A stretch of DNA of 26,849 nt from positions 1 through 26,849 of the forward strand of contig JBCCFD010000050.1 of NCBI GenBank assembly GCA_039029915.1, given 5' to 3'. A program made the translations under genes and the position numbers. Under the pieces are notes generated by a model. The model was not told where the DNA came from. It searched no databases and saw only the letters and a program-made list of their open reading frames with translations. Shown piece after piece: positions 1 to 9,230 of this stretch (position 1 is the first letter of the stretch; each line of letters opens with the position of its first letter). This stretch comes from QQUD01 sp039029915 (GTDB taxonomy: Bacteria; Chloroflexota; Anaerolineae; Promineifilales; Promineifilaceae).

Positions 1-3000
1 CAAGAACTTGGGACAAATATGCTGAGCAACAGTCTGCGCTTGTCGTTTTAGAGGCAGGCAAAACTTATTACATTGAAGCCCTCATGAAAGAAAACGGGGG
101 TGGAGACAATCTGGCCGTGGCGTGGCAGCAGCCGGGCGGTGAGCTAGAAGTGATTGGTGGCCTCTATCTATCGCCAGCCGAAGTGCAGCATACCAACGTG
201 GCATTAGGGGGCACCGCCACACAATCCTCTACTTTTGTCTCTTCATTTGAATTTGACGCGAGTAATGCAATTGACGGCAACACAAACGGTGATGACGCAG
301 CCAATGCGATGACCCACACCAACAATGATTTAGAAGCATGGTGGGAAGTTGATTTGGGTGCCAGCCACTACATCGATTTGATTCGCATTTGGAATCGTAC
401 CGATTGTTGTTCTGATAGACTGTCTGATTTTTATGTTTTGGTTTCGGACGCACCATTTACCTCTACTAATTTGAACACAACGCTTAATCAAGCAGGAGTT
501 GACGCTTTCTACTTCACCGGTGCCGCAGGCACGACTGAGAACTTCTTTACCCGAGCAAACGGCCGTTATGTGCGCGTCCAACTTTCTGGGCAAAACTTCC
601 TGCAGCTTGCCGAAGTCGAAATCTTTGGCCAGCCCAGCAGCGCGTTTCCAGCCCAAGCTGACCTGACCGTCAGCCTAGACAGCGCCGATCGCAACTTTGG
701 GACCGCCGCACAGGATTCAGCCGCAGGCACTGGTTACCTGATGTACAGCGTTGAAAGCATCCATACCCGTTTTTCAGCCAATGCGCCTCACCCCGACAAC
801 GATAATCATTTTATCGCTGTTAAATATATCAATGACGCTTGGCACTATGACAACAACAACGACTACTTCCCATTCACACCAATTTCCACTGACTTGCTAG
901 TGGCCTCCGTTGATTTCAGCGCAGACAGCGGCAGTGTGCTGCAGGGTGCGAATGCCTATGTGGAAGGCATGCTCTCAGGCTACGCTACGGGCAACATCTC
1001 AATCACGGCCGATCTTTGGAACAGCGCCACAAATGATGGTGAATTTACCATCAGCGGTAGCTACTTTGTGCGCAACAGTGAATTACCGGTCACTAATGTG
1101 GCCCCCGTCATTACAGACCCCGGTGCTCAAACCACCGCCGAAGGGGCAACCATCTCGCTTGATATTGAAGCCACTGACGGGGATGGTGATGAATTGACCT
1201 ATAGCGCATCTGGATTGCCCGGAACGGCCGTTATGAACGCCACCACGGGCCTGATTGAAGGGTACGTCGAAGCTGGTGATGCCGGAAACTACAGCGTCAC
1301 CGTCGTCGTCAACGACAATACCGACTCTTCTACCTTAACCTTCGACTGGACAATCACCGCCGCCCCCGGTGGCTGGGTTGATTATGCTGACGAAACCGCC
1401 AGTCGCCTCAGCTACACCGCCAACAGCTTTGAAAAAGATACGGCCGTTGGTGACCTCAACAACGACGGTTGGGATGATGTCGTGGTGGTTCACAAAACCT
1501 CATTCGATATCGCTGGGCAGCAGGCCGACACCCTCTTGATGAACGTCGACGGCGTCTTGGTTGACCAAACGGCAACCTACGCCCCAGCCATGCTCACTAA
1601 CCTAACCGATGCTCGTGACGTGTTGCTTAACGACGTGGACAGTGACGGCTGGCTCGACATTATCATCGCCACCACCTTTGAAGATCCACCCGCCCTCTAT
1701 CGCAATTTAGGGAACGATGGCGCGGGCAACTGGCTAGGCTTTGCTAACGAAAGCGGCCGTTTACCAGCCACATTCGACACCTCAACTGTCCAGTTCTGCG
1801 CCATCACGGCGGGGGACGTGAATGGTGATGGTCACGAAGACCTTTACTTTGCCAACTACGCCATGGACGGCGGGGCCAAAGATGTGCTCCTTATCAACGA
1901 TGGCAACGGCAACTTCACGGAAGAAAGCCAAGCTCGCTTAGGCGACTATCGCTGGTCAGCGTTTGGCACCTCAGCCCAAATTATCGACATGGATAATGAC
2001 GGCGACAATGAAATTGTAAAGCTGTCGGCTGAGTACGGCGTTCACCCATGGGGTCACGCGGGTATCTTCACACTCTTTAACGACGGCGCAGGGAACTTCA
2101 CCAGCTACGATGAAATTCCATCGGCTGATCCATATATGTTCTGGATTGATGATTTGAACAATGATGGTTTAAATGACCTGTTTGTTCAAGATGATGCCCA
2201 AGACTATGTGCAGCTCGGCTCAGGCTTTACGGCCAATAGTGAAGTCACCTTTAACCAATCGAATTTAACGGCCGTTCAAACAAGCGACCACGGCGGTAAC
2301 TTCCGCTTTGCGGACCTCGATGGCGACGGCGACCTTGACATGGGGATTGCTGATGTTGACACCATGTGGCCCCCTTGTGACACAGGGGCTGATAGCTTCC
2401 GCAAGTTCACACTCCTCATTAACGACGGCACCGGCCAAATGAGCGACCCGTACGGTGGTGCAAAACACGTTTGGAGCCAAAACACCTTTGATTTTGACTT
2501 CATCGATATCGACCGTGATGGGAACTTAGACATCTTCGCCGCTCAGTGTGATGGCTATGCGGTTTACATGAACACAGCCGCCCCAACCATCAATCAGCCC
2601 CCAATTTTGACAAACACGGCTGACCAAAACAGCAATGAAGGGGACACTATTAGCCTCACGATTTCAGCCACAGACGCAGATGGTGACACCTTGACCTACA
2701 GCGCCACCGGTTTACCAACTGAGTTAAGCATCAACAGCACCACAGGTGAAATCGCCGGCACATTGGGCTTTTTCAGCGAAGGTAGCTACACCGTAAATGT
2801 CACCGTCACTGACGGCACAATCACCGATAGCGACAGCTTTACATGGACCATAAGCGGCTCAAATCAAGCGCCAACCGTCGCTAACCCCGGCGACCAAACC
2901 AGTAGCGAAGGGGACGCGGTGAGCCTGCAGATTAGCGGCTCTGACCCGGACGGGGATGGTTTGACCTACAGCGCCACTGGCTTACCCACAGACCTCTCTA

Positions 3001-5513
3001 TTGACTCAGCAGGACTTATTGCTGGGACGTTGGGCTATGAAAGCGCGGGTAGCTACAGCGTGACAGTCACCGTTTCAGATGGCGTTTTGACCGATTCAGA
3101 AACATTTAACTGGACGATTAACAACACCAATCGTGCGCCAAGCCTCATCAATCCCGGTGCTCAAGCCAATGATGAAGACGACACAGTCAGCCTCAACATC
3201 ACGGCCAGCGATGCGGATGGAGACACGCTCACCTACAGCGCAACGGGCTTGCCAGCTGGCTTGAGCCTTAACACAACAACGGGTGAAATCACCGGTACGG
3301 CAACCCCAGCCGGAGATTTTACGGTCATCGTCACTGTTTCTGACGGCACGGCTTCAGCCGATGCCACGTTTGATTGGACAGTAACGGCCGTTGCGCCTCC
3401 AACGGAAGACAACGAAACGGTCTACTTTAGTATCACCGGCAGTGGCTTCGTGGGCGCTAGCGTGAGCTTTGTCGATGAAGATATTGTGGCCTACGACACC
3501 ATCAACGATGAATGGTCGCTCTACTTTGACGGCTCAGATGTTGGCCTCAACGTCAGCGGCAATGCGGATATTGATGCCGTTCACGTGCGTGAAGATGGCT
3601 CTATTTTGTTCAGCATTCGGGCCACGGAAACATTGCCTGATGTGGGTGAAATCACCAACGCAGATCTCATTCTGTTTACGCCAACCAGCTTAGGTGAAAC
3701 CACGGCCGGAACATTCTCGATGTATCTCGATGGTTCAGATGTTGGGTTGACGGGCGGTGGTGAAGATATTACGGCCGTTTACGAAATGGCGAACGGCGAT
3801 CTCATCATCTCGACAGTGGGTACCAACAACGTAGGTACCCTCGGCAACCTGCGCGACGAAGATTTACTCCGCTTCTCAGGATCCTATGGGGACACAACGT
3901 CCGGCACGTGGTCACTCTACTTTGATGGCTCAGACGCCGACATGCTGGCCAGCACCGAAGAGTTCTACGGCGTATCCGTCGATGAGAACAGCAGCGAAAT
4001 CTTCCTCTCTAATCGCGGCACCTTTGATTTAGGTGGCATAACGGGTGATGCCTCAGATGTGGCGGTCTGCCAAAGCGCGGTCACGGGTGAAAACAGTAGC
4101 TGTAGCTATGCCCTCTTCCTCGATGGCGGCGCAATCGGGCTTGACAATGAGGTTATTGACGGGCTTAGCGTCCTGCGGACAACCAGCGTACCGGGCAACC
4201 AAGCCCCAATCATTAACAACCCCGGCGCCCAGACCAACACCGAAGGGGACGGCATTAGCCTAACCATTACCGCCACAGACGGCGATGGCGATACGCTCAC
4301 CTTCAGCCAGACGGGTCTGCCGACTGGTTTGAGCATCAACAGCAGTTCCGGTGAGATTTCGGGCACCGCCACGACAGCTGGTGACTACAGTGTGACCGTC
4401 TCGGTCGACGATGGCACCGAAAGTCGTTCAGCCAGCTTCGATTGGGAGATTGTTGAACCTAATGTGGCCCCGGTCGTCACAAACCCAGGCGCCCAAGCGA
4501 ATGATGAAGGCGAGACAATCAGCCTTGCCATTGTGGCCACAGATGGGAATAGCGACGCGCTCACCTACAGTGCATCTGACCTCCCAACAGGCTTGGCAAT
4601 TAATGCCTCAACCGGTGAAATTTCAGGCGTCTTAAACTACGAAAGCGCTGGCAGCTACACCGTTTCAATTGATGTGACCGACGGGATTGAGACAAGCAGC
4701 GTTAGCTTTAGCTGGACGGTGAATGATGTTGAGCCACCGGCTGGTTCAGCCACTATTTACGTGAGTTCAACCAGCTCAGGCAATGCTGGCGGCCTCTCGT
4801 TTGTTGACGAAGATATTATCGCCTACGACCCAACCACAGACAGCTGGTCAATGTACTTTGATGGCTCAGATGTGGGCTTCGGCGGCAACAGCGCCTTAGA
4901 CACCTCCGCCTTCCACGTGCGGGCAGATGGCTCTATCTTGCTCGCCATTCGTCAAGATAACGAAGTGGCTGACTTGGGCATTGTCGAAAACTCAGACATT
5001 CTCCTCTTCACCCCAACCAGCACGGGTGACACCACGGCCGGAACCTTCTCCATCTATCTTGATGGCTCTGATGTCGATTTAAGCAGCGGTGGCGAAAGCA
5101 TTACGGCCATCAGCGAGCTAAGCAACGGCGACCTCGTTATTTCGACTATCGGCAGTAACAATGTGGGGACGCTCGGTACCCAGCGTGATGAAGATTTGCT
5201 TCTATTCTCAGGGACGTATGGAGAGAACACCTCCGGCACTTGGAGCTTCTACTTTGATGGTTCGGATGCAGAGCTAACCGACAGCACGGAAGAAATTCAT
5301 GCCGTATCAGTTGACCCGATCACGGGCGACATTGTGATGGTGATGCGTGGTGCATTCACAGTCACGGGCGCGTCTGGTGGTGCTTCTGATTTGGTGGGCT
5401 GCTATGCGCCAACGACAGGCGAGAACAGCAGCTGTGCTTATGCCATCTACGCCACGGGTGTTGAGCTAGGCATCAACGGTGAGAATATTGATGGATTGAG
5501 TATTGGGAATTAG
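1..5513 (+). CDS. Giant modular surface/secreted protein (PA14 end, F5/8C, FG-GAP, He_PIG), 5' truncated by window
   Basis: The reading frame is open to the left edge, so the ATG at 84 is internal. Residues before it (LEAGKTYYIEAL, then KENGGGDNLAVAWQ) are the end of a PA14 carbohydrate-binding domain. Counting from ATG 84, the visible order is: F5/8C/fucolectin-like domain (about 37-182, EAWWEVDLG, RYVRVQL); an unassigned beta region (190-335); an Ig-like He_PIG domain (340-425); seven FG-GAP/VCBS calcium loops of the D-x-N/D-x-D-G type (434-830); three He_PIG domains (837-1110); a four-repeat YFDGSDVGL module (1111-1368); two He_PIG domains (1372-1550); and a second YFDGSDVGL module (1555-1809). 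No LPxTG, PEP-CTERM or C-terminal membrane segment is seen. It is probably exported and binds glycans; the signal peptide would lie upstream. Domain assignment is from motif reading. Confidence is high for the architecture class and low for any ligand. Confidence 0.9.
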   Translation, partial: RTWDKYAEQQSALVVLEAGKTYYIEALMKENGGGDNLAVAWQQPGGELEVIGGLYLSPAEVQHTNVALGGTATQSSTFVSSFEFDASNAIDGNTNGDDAANAMTHTNNDLEAWWEVDLGASHYIDLIRIWNRTDCCSDRLSDFYVLVSDAPFTSTNLNTTLNQAGVDAFYFTGAAGTTENFFTRANGRYVRVQLSGQNFLQLAEVEIFGQPSSAFPAQADLTVSLDSADRNFGTAAQDSAAGTGYLMYSVESIHTRFSANAPHPDNDNHFIAVKYINDAWHYDNNNDYFPFTPISTDLLVASVDFSADSGSVLQGANAYVEGMLSGYATGNISITADLWNSATNDGEFTISGSYFVRNSELPVTNVAPVITDPGAQTTAEGATISLDIEATDGDGDELTYSASGLPGTAVMNATTGLIEGYVEAGDAGNYSVTVVVNDNTDSSTLTFDWTITAAPGGWVDYADETASRLSYTANSFEKDTAVGDLNNDGWDDVVVVHKTSFDIAGQQADTLLMNVDGVLVDQTATYAPAMLTNLTDARDVLLNDVDSDGWLDIIIATTFEDPPALYRNLGNDGAGNWLGFANESGRLPATFDTSTVQFCAITAGDVNGDGHEDLYFANYAMDGGAKDVLLINDGNGNFTEESQARLGDYRWSAFGTSAQIIDMDNDGDNEIVKLSAEYGVHPWGHAGIFTLFNDGAGNFTSYDEIPSADPYMFWIDDLNNDGLNDLFVQDDAQDYVQLGSGFTANSEVTFNQSNLTAVQTSDHGGNFRFADLDGDGDLDMGIADVDTMWPPCDTGADSFRKFTLLINDGTGQMSDPYGGAKHVWSQNTFDFDFIDIDRDGNLDIFAAQCDGYAVYMNTAAPTINQPPILTNTADQNSNEGDTISLTISATDADGDTLTYSATGLPTELSINSTTGEIAGTLGFFSEGSYTVNVTVTDGTITDSDSFTWTISGSNQAPTVANPGDQTSSEGDAVSLQISGSDPDGDGLTYSATGLPTDLSIDSAGLIAGTLGYESAGSYSVTVTVSDGVLTDSETFNWTINNTNRAPSLINPGAQANDEDDTVSLNITASDADGDTLTYSATGLPAGLSLNTTTGEITGTATPAGDFTVIVTVSDGTASADATFDWTVTAVAPPTEDNETVYFSITGSGFVGASVSFVDEDIVAYDTINDEWSLYFDGSDVGLNVSGNADIDAVHVREDGSILFSIRATETLPDVGEITNADLILFTPTSLGETTAGTFSMYLDGSDVGLTGGGEDITAVYEMANGDLIISTVGTNNVGTLGNLRDEDLLRFSGSYGDTTSGTWSLYFDGSDADMLASTEEFYGVSVDENSSEIFLSNRGTFDLGGITGDASDVAVCQSAVTGENSSCSYALFLDGGAIGLDNEVIDGLSVLRTTSVPGNQAPIINNPGAQTNTEGDGISLTITATDGDGDTLTFSQTGLPTGLSINSSSGEISGTATTAGDYSVTVSVDDGTESRSASFDWEIVEPNVAPVVTNPGAQANDEGETISLAIVATDGNSDALTYSASDLPTGLAINASTGEISGVLNYESAGSYTVSIDVTDGIETSSVSFSWTVNDVEPPAGSATIYVSSTSSGNAGGLSFVDEDIIAYDPTTDSWSMYFDGSDVGFGGNSALDTSAFHVRADGSILLAIRQDNEVADLGIVENSDILLFTPTSTGDTTAGTFSIYLDGSDVDLSSGGESITAISELSNGDLVISTIGSNNVGTLGTQRDEDLLLFSGTYGENTSGTWSFYFDGSDAELTDSTEEIHAVSVDPITGDIVMVMRGAFTVTGASGGASDLVGCYAPTTGENSSCAYAIYATGVELGINGENIDGLSIGN

Positions 5514-5547
5514 GGTGCTTTGAGTTAGTCAGCTAGTCGGCATTTCA

Positions 5548-5583
5548 GCCAGTCAGCACCATGTGTGCTGGCTGGCTTTTTTT
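5548..5583 (+). terminator. Rho-independent terminator of the giant surface-protein gene
   Basis: A 12-bp stem pairs GCCAGTCAGCAC (5548-5559) with GTGCTGGCTGGC (5565-5576), with a single mismatch and a 5-nt loop. Seven T residues follow directly (5577-5583). It begins 35 bases after the stop codon. Confidence 0.9.
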
Positions 5584-5712
5584 ATGCGTAAAACCTCAAG
5601 ACATCGTAGGGACGGGATAGGCATTAGATGAGCTAGCGCGGAGCAAACTAATCATGGATTTTTACGAACTATCCGAACTATCCCACCCTTACCCAACAAT
5701 TTTTTTACCCTC

Positions 5713-6348
5713 TCATTTGAAAAGGGTTTGCTCATTGATGGTAGCGGCGACAGCAGCACAGGTTTGGAGTGCGTTCTCGAGCAGGACGGTATCCGTTACA
5801 AGGCGCACTTTTGACCAAAATACTTTTTGCTTATAGATGTGAATAGGGGTGTTGGCTTCGAGGAGGGTTTGTTTGAGTTGGGGGGTGAGAATATCAGAAA
5901 CGGCCGTATTTCTCGGCAAAAACAGCTCATACATCTCGTCAAACTGTTTGTCTCCAGTCGCTTGGGCAAGATATTGACTCGCATCTTCAACTTTTTGACG
6001 ACGTGAGCGGAGTTCAAAGCCCGGAGGTGCTTCCAAATCAGCAAAGACGCGCGTCCACGGCCGTTTTGTCTTTGTCCGTGAAATGCCCGTTGTTGAATCG
6101 GACCGGGTGAGGACAATGTCTTGATAGATGACGTCTAGGCCAACATCAACGCGGTTAAAACGGCCGTGATATTGAGGGTATATGGCATCGGGCTTATGGT
6201 TCAACATCCCGAACTGATCCGCCACTTGCTGCCAAGCCCTCTTAATATGCCGTTGACGTCGCAGCGCAAAAACAGCTAACAAGCCAAAAAGCAAAAAGAC
6301 AAAGCCACAAAGCGAAAGCGGGATAAAAATATTATTTGCAATGTCCAT
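5713..6348 (-). CDS. Membrane-anchored protein of unknown function
   Basis: The 211-aa protein has one strong N-terminal transmembrane helix (about residues 7-29, rich in F, L, V and G). The basic stretch RRQRHIKR follows it, so the C-terminal ~180 residues probably face the cytoplasm. The soluble part has charged, mixed alpha/beta character (YHGRFNRVDVGLDVIYQDI; a conserved-looking PPGFELRSRR segment), and I recognise no family. The start codon has only a weak purine stretch in front. It follows the LURP-one/DUF3592 pair on the same strand, separated by 83 bases with a strong inverted repeat, so it may be a separate unit. Three ACGGCCGT octamers lie inside the gene, which supports it as a resident gene. 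Confidence 0.75.
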   Translation of the reverse strand: MDIANNIFIPLSLCGFVFLLFGLLAVFALRRQRHIKRAWQQVADQFGMLNHKPDAIYPQYHGRFNRVDVGLDVIYQDIVLTRSDSTTGISRTKTKRPWTRVFADLEAPPGFELRSRRQKVEDASQYLAQATGDKQFDEMYELFLPRNTAVSDILTPQLKQTLLEANTPIHIYKQKVFWSKVRLVTDTVLLENALQTCAAVAATINEQTLFK

Positions 6349-6382
6349 TTTTCAGGTTGACTATTCCGAAGTATTGGATTGC

Positions 6383-6424
6383 CCGTGATCGAGATCAGCT
6401 ATCAAGCAATAATCACGATCACGG
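6383..6424. promoter_or_regulatory. 9-bp perfect inverted repeat between two minus-strand genes
   Basis: CCGTGATCG (6383-6391) pairs exactly with CGATCACGG (6416-6424) across 24 bases. No T-run follows on either strand, so it is a poor intrinsic terminator. It may be an operator for the gene starting at 6348 or an RNA processing hairpin. Confidence 0.4.
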
Positions 6425-6431
6425 AAAGAAG

Positions 6432-6995
6432 TTATGGATACACCTCTTGAAATTCTGAGGGCGGTTTTGCTTTAGGTGCACCAACAGCCCGAATCAAGGT
6501 ATATAGCAAGCCCAAGCCACAAAGGCCAATCAAAGCGTACAAAAAGGTGGGGCGAAAGTTGAGAACCTCTTCAGTTAGCTTGGCCTCATCTGGTGAATTG
6601 GGCAGATATAAAACTGAAACATCATCCCCAACCTCAATCGCATCGTAGCTACGCTTGGTTATTTCAGCTTCAGACCGCTGAAACTCACCAATATTGATTT
6701 CACCAAACTCAAACTCACCTTCTAACAAATCAACGGTGGTCTCACTTTCAGAGTCAGCCACCTCTGATTTATCAAAAAAGGTCACATCTATGTAGTGAAT
6801 TGTTGTCGATGAGTCTGTGCTTGAGGAGTATTCTTGCCGCGTTCCTTTAAAGACGACGCTGGCTGAGGTTTCAATGCCTCGATTGCGATAAGCTCGAATT
6901 TCCCCTTGCTGAATCGCCAAGATACCTAAAAGCAATCCAGCAAAGACTAAACTTACCATAGAGAAAGCAAGCCAATCATTTCTTGTGGCTGGCAT
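6432..6995 (-). CDS. DUF3592-like membrane protein
   Basis: The 187-aa protein has two transmembrane helices (about 9-28 and 149-168) flanking an extracytoplasmic beta-rich stretch. The features RNRGIETSASVVFKG, VDVTFFDK-like strands and V(G)DDVSVLYLPNSPDEAKL are the DUF3592 pattern: a beta barrel-like loop between two helices, ending in a 'V-x-YLP-x-P' motif. Molecular function is unknown for the family. The start lies five bases after the stop of the upstream LURP-one-like gene. Its ribosome binding site AGAGGA overlaps that stop, so the two genes are almost certainly cotranscribed and perhaps translationally coupled. Confidence 0.75.
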   Translation of the reverse strand: MPATRNDWLAFSMVSLVFAGLLLGILAIQQGEIRAYRNRGIETSASVVFKGTRQEYSSSTDSSTTIHYIDVTFFDKSEVADSESETTVDLLEGEFEFGEINIGEFQRSEAEITKRSYDAIEVGDDVSVLYLPNSPDEAKLTEEVLNFRPTFLYALIGLCGLGLLYTLIRAVGAPKAKPPSEFQEVYP

Positions 6996-7000
6996 TTGAA

Positions 7001-7588
7001 TTATCCTCTGGTGCGTTCAATCAGGGTCATCATCAAGACGCCCAATACCGTTTGAAGCTGTTCTTGTTCCGTCAGCTGTTCATTTTGCTCAATGGTAAAG
7101 CTGCTTTCAAGAAACGCTTTGTTTTTTGTTACCTTGAGGCAAAGGGTGTCATCTGGCCGTTCAACAAGATAAACGGGGTTAAAGACGTAGCCACTGAATA
7201 AACCAATAATGGGGATTTCTGAAAAGAATGCATCCATAAATTTAACGGTGGCGTTTTCTTCTTCAATGCGCATGATGGGCATTTCGCTACCGTTGAAAAT
7301 ATCGTAGCGTGATTTCCACAGCGAGCGACGGCCGTTTCGTTTAATCGCGCCAAGTTCAATGCCATTTTCATCTACAAAGTGGTATTTGGCAGAGAAGTCA
7401 ATGATGCGATCGGCGTTGATTTTGTATAACGGCCGTGTTTGTTCCTTGTCCGCAAATACGGTAATGGCTTCTTTTAGCTTAAACAGCTTCTGCTTGACAT
7501 AAAAAATCAAGTTGTCATCAGCATCATACACTGAGATTTGTGGCGATAGCGCAATCTTTTTAAATTCAAGTTTTAAGGGGAATTTCAT
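7001..7588 (-). CDS. LURP-one-related / tubby-like domain protein
   Basis: The 195-aa protein is made almost wholly of short beta strands (ISVYDADDNLIFYVKQKLFKLKEAITVF, then DKEQTRPLYKINADRII), the hallmark of the LURP-one/tubby C-terminal barrel fold (LOR family). No signal peptide is visible. Bacterial members are uncharacterised; plant and phospholipid scramblase relatives suggest lipid association, but that is only fold-level inference. I place the start at the ATG at 7588. A strong GGAGG (complement at 7597-7601) sits eight bases before it, whereas the in-frame TTG further upstream overlaps that site. It heads an operon with the DUF3592-like gene five bases downstream. Two ACGGCCGT sites lie within it. 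Confidence 0.75.
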   Translation of the reverse strand: MKFPLKLEFKKIALSPQISVYDADDNLIFYVKQKLFKLKEAITVFADKEQTRPLYKINADRIIDFSAKYHFVDENGIELGAIKRNGRRSLWKSRYDIFNGSEMPIMRIEEENATVKFMDAFFSEIPIIGLFSGYVFNPVYLVERPDDTLCLKVTKNKAFLESSFTIEQNEQLTEQEQLQTVLGVLMMTLIERTRG

Positions 7589-7628
7589 AATAACAACCTC
7601 CAAAAGAGAAAATTTCCTACAATTTCCA

Positions 7629-7695
7629 AAAAAGATAGCCCTATCATAAAAAATAATCGATCCAAAAACGATCAGGTTTTTAGTCCTATCTTTTT
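7629..7695. promoter_or_regulatory. Divergent intergenic region with 10-bp inverted repeat
   Basis: The 175-base gap between divergent genes (7588 minus, 7764 plus) is AT-rich. It holds AAAAAGATAG (7629-7638) and its exact complement CTATCTTTTT (7686-7695). This could be a shared operator. No convincing -35/-10 pair could be fixed. Confidence 0.3.
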
Positions 7696-7763
7696 AGAGT
7701 AACACGGCACCATAATACAAACAGTTGCCAATACAAATTCTGTCAGTGTCATAAAGAGGAAGA

Positions 7764-8585
7764 ATGAATTATAAATTTCAAGAAGGTTTACACTTATTAA
7801 ACAGAGCGGGTCATGATGAGGCTTTGCTCAAACAAACCCTCATTCATTTTCACGCATCCCTTGAAGATTTTTTCCGCGAACAGTTAGCCATTCAAATTCA
7901 ACAAAAGCACCTCGGGACACCGTCTTGGCGCATCTTAATTTCACTATGGGAAAAATATCGCGGCTTGTCGTATCGAGAAAAACAAATCATTCTTTCATAC
8001 AACAAAAAGCGTAACGCAGTGGCACACGGAAAACCGATGTTGATCAATCGAAGAGATGTCGTTTTTTATAGATATTTTGTAGCAGAATTTACTGAAAAAA
8101 ACCGATCCGCACAATTTAAGCACGGTTCAATTCAACAATTGCTTTTTGAAACGGTCCTGAAAAGCATATTAGGGGCAAAATCTGGCAAAAAAGGTTCCTC
8201 AAAAACGTATTTAACAGCTGTCAGAAATGGGTTGCTAGGTATTTTTATTCTTTTTTCTTGCGGAATCATTATGATTACAGAAATGCTGAGTGATGTTGCC
8301 ACATTTTTTTCGGAAGATAGCTTGACGAACAATACGATTGAAAATACCACCTTTGAGGGGACTCTATCCGAACTAAGTGATGAATCAACTCAAAAAACTT
8401 ATATCACGGTTATTGTAATTGATACGCAAGTGTATGATGGTCCGGGTGATTTTTATCTTATAAAGGACACAGTTTATGCAGGGCAACAATTTGAGCTGAT
8501 TGATCATTCTTGGGACCAAAACTGGCTTGAAATCCAGCTAAACTCAACTGATCGCGGCTGGATTCGCAAAGATACGACTCAATAA
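7764..8585 (+). CDS. HEPN-like domain protein with one TM helix and C-terminal SH3b domain
   Basis: The protein has 273 aa. The N-terminal ~130 residues are all-helical and carry RNAVAH (R83-x4-H88), the R-x4-6-H signature of HEPN domains, many of which are metal-independent RNases. One transmembrane helix follows at about 156-175 (LLGIFILFSCGIIMITEML). After a Ser/Thr-rich linker comes an SH3b/SH3_3 domain (about 205-270, ending in DRGWIRKD), a type common in cell-wall or extracellular proteins. The predicted topology is HEPN inside, SH3b outside. The start is supported by AGAGGA six to seven bases upstream. The gene is more AT-rich than its neighbours and has no ACGGCCGT, so recent acquisition is possible. 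Domain calls are by motif; HEPN could also be a non-catalytic DUF4145-like helical bundle. Confidence 0.7.
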   Translation: MNYKFQEGLHLLNRAGHDEALLKQTLIHFHASLEDFFREQLAIQIQQKHLGTPSWRILISLWEKYRGLSYREKQIILSYNKKRNAVAHGKPMLINRRDVVFYRYFVAEFTEKNRSAQFKHGSIQQLLFETVLKSILGAKSGKKGSSKTYLTAVRNGLLGIFILFSCGIIMITEMLSDVATFFSEDSLTNNTIENTTFEGTLSELSDESTQKTYITVIVIDTQVYDGPGDFYLIKDTVYAGQQFELIDHSWDQNWLEIQLNSTDRGWIRKDTTQ

Positions 8586-8600
8586 TTAGATAAGTAAGAC

Positions 8601-8960
8601 CTATCCACCAGAACGCTTAGCTGCATAACCCAGCTTTTTAAGCTCTTCAACAAGTCGGTCGCGGTGCTCCCCTTGAATCTCAATAGTGCGATCGCGTACA
8701 GTGCCACCGCTACCGACTTTCTTCTTCAGGGTTTTGGCCAGGGCCTTCATATCTTTTTCATTGAGGCGCAACCCTGTGATAACAGAAACCCCAGCCCCTT
8801 TGCGCCCCTTCGTTTGACGACTGACCCGGACAATACCATCGCCCGCTTCAATTTTTGCTTTTCTTTTGGCTTCACACTGGCAAAGGTCCTGAGGACGTCT
8901 GCATTTATTACAATACCGACCTTCATCTGATGAGTAAACGATTTTTCTTTTTCTTGGCAT
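8601..8960 (-). CDS. SUI1/eIF1-family translation factor (YciH-like) with N-terminal zinc-ribbon-like cysteines
   Basis: The 119-aa protein has a C-terminal SUI1/eIF1 fold (about 42-115). The segment K-G-R-K-G-A-G-V-S-V-I-T-G-L and the GSGGTVRDRTIEIQGEHRDR stretch match the basic RNA-binding loop and GG(T/S)V...I.iQGd motif of the family. At the N terminus C17-x2-C20-x6-C27-x-C29 looks like a small zinc knuckle, as in archaeal/bacterial YciH-type proteins. It probably binds the 30S subunit and influences start-codon selection or stress translation; this is family knowledge and its role here is inferred. No good Shine-Dalgarno is seen before the ATG at 8960. It is convergent with the HEPN/SH3b gene (15 bases apart). 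Confidence 0.88.
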   Translation of the reverse strand: MPRKRKIVYSSDEGRYCNKCRRPQDLCQCEAKRKAKIEAGDGIVRVSRQTKGRKGAGVSVITGLRLNEKDMKALAKTLKKKVGSGGTVRDRTIEIQGEHRDRLVEELKKLGYAAKRSGG

Positions 8961-9036
8961 AGTTTTTAGAAGAGGGAGGAGAGAAAGAGAAGAGTAAGAG
9001 ACAGTAAGCGTCTATCTCGACCGTTTTCCCCTTGTT

Positions 9037-9180
9037 CTAATTGTCTTTTTGCTTGGATTGATAATATTGATCAATCTTTCGAATGGCTAGGAGCATAACC
9101 CCGACGACAGTACCCAACATGATTCCGATAACAATAATCTGTATCAGTAAGTAACCGATATTGATACCTAAGGCTTGCAT
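9037..9180 (-). CDS. Small 47-aa single-pass membrane protein (copy 2)
   Basis: ATG (complement of 9178-9180) to TAG encodes 47 aa beginning MQALGINIGYLLIQIIVIG. One transmembrane helix spans roughly residues 9-33, and a basic/polar C-tail (RKIDQYYQSKQKDN) follows. AAAGGGA lies about ten bases upstream as a plausible ribosome binding site. It shares length and the N-terminal pattern G-I-N-x-G-Y-L-x-x-Q-I-I-x-x-G with the ORF directly upstream, so the two are tandem paralogues; that conservation is the main argument that both are real. It lies between the DinB gene and the SUI1 gene on the same strand. Function is unknown. Confidence 0.72.
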   Translation of the reverse strand: MQALGINIGYLLIQIIVIGIMLGTVVGVMLLAIRKIDQYYQSKQKDN

Positions 9181-9230
9181 ACATTTTTCCCTTTCATACA
9201 AAATTTAAAAGTATACTATTCAGAGGAAAA

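Noticed and set aside
84..86. ATG as start of the giant surface-protein gene
   Set aside because: The frame stays open to base 3 and encodes the end of a PA14 domain, so the gene begins outside the window.
4106..4372. Minus-strand ORFs inside the surface-protein gene (also 2265-2533, 5054-5239)
   Set aside because: They are by-products of repetitive Ser/Pro/Val-type complements of the Ig-like domain codons.
8664..8930. Plus-strand ORF opposite the SUI1 gene
   Set aside because: The minus-strand frame has a clear SUI1 domain and zinc-type cysteines.
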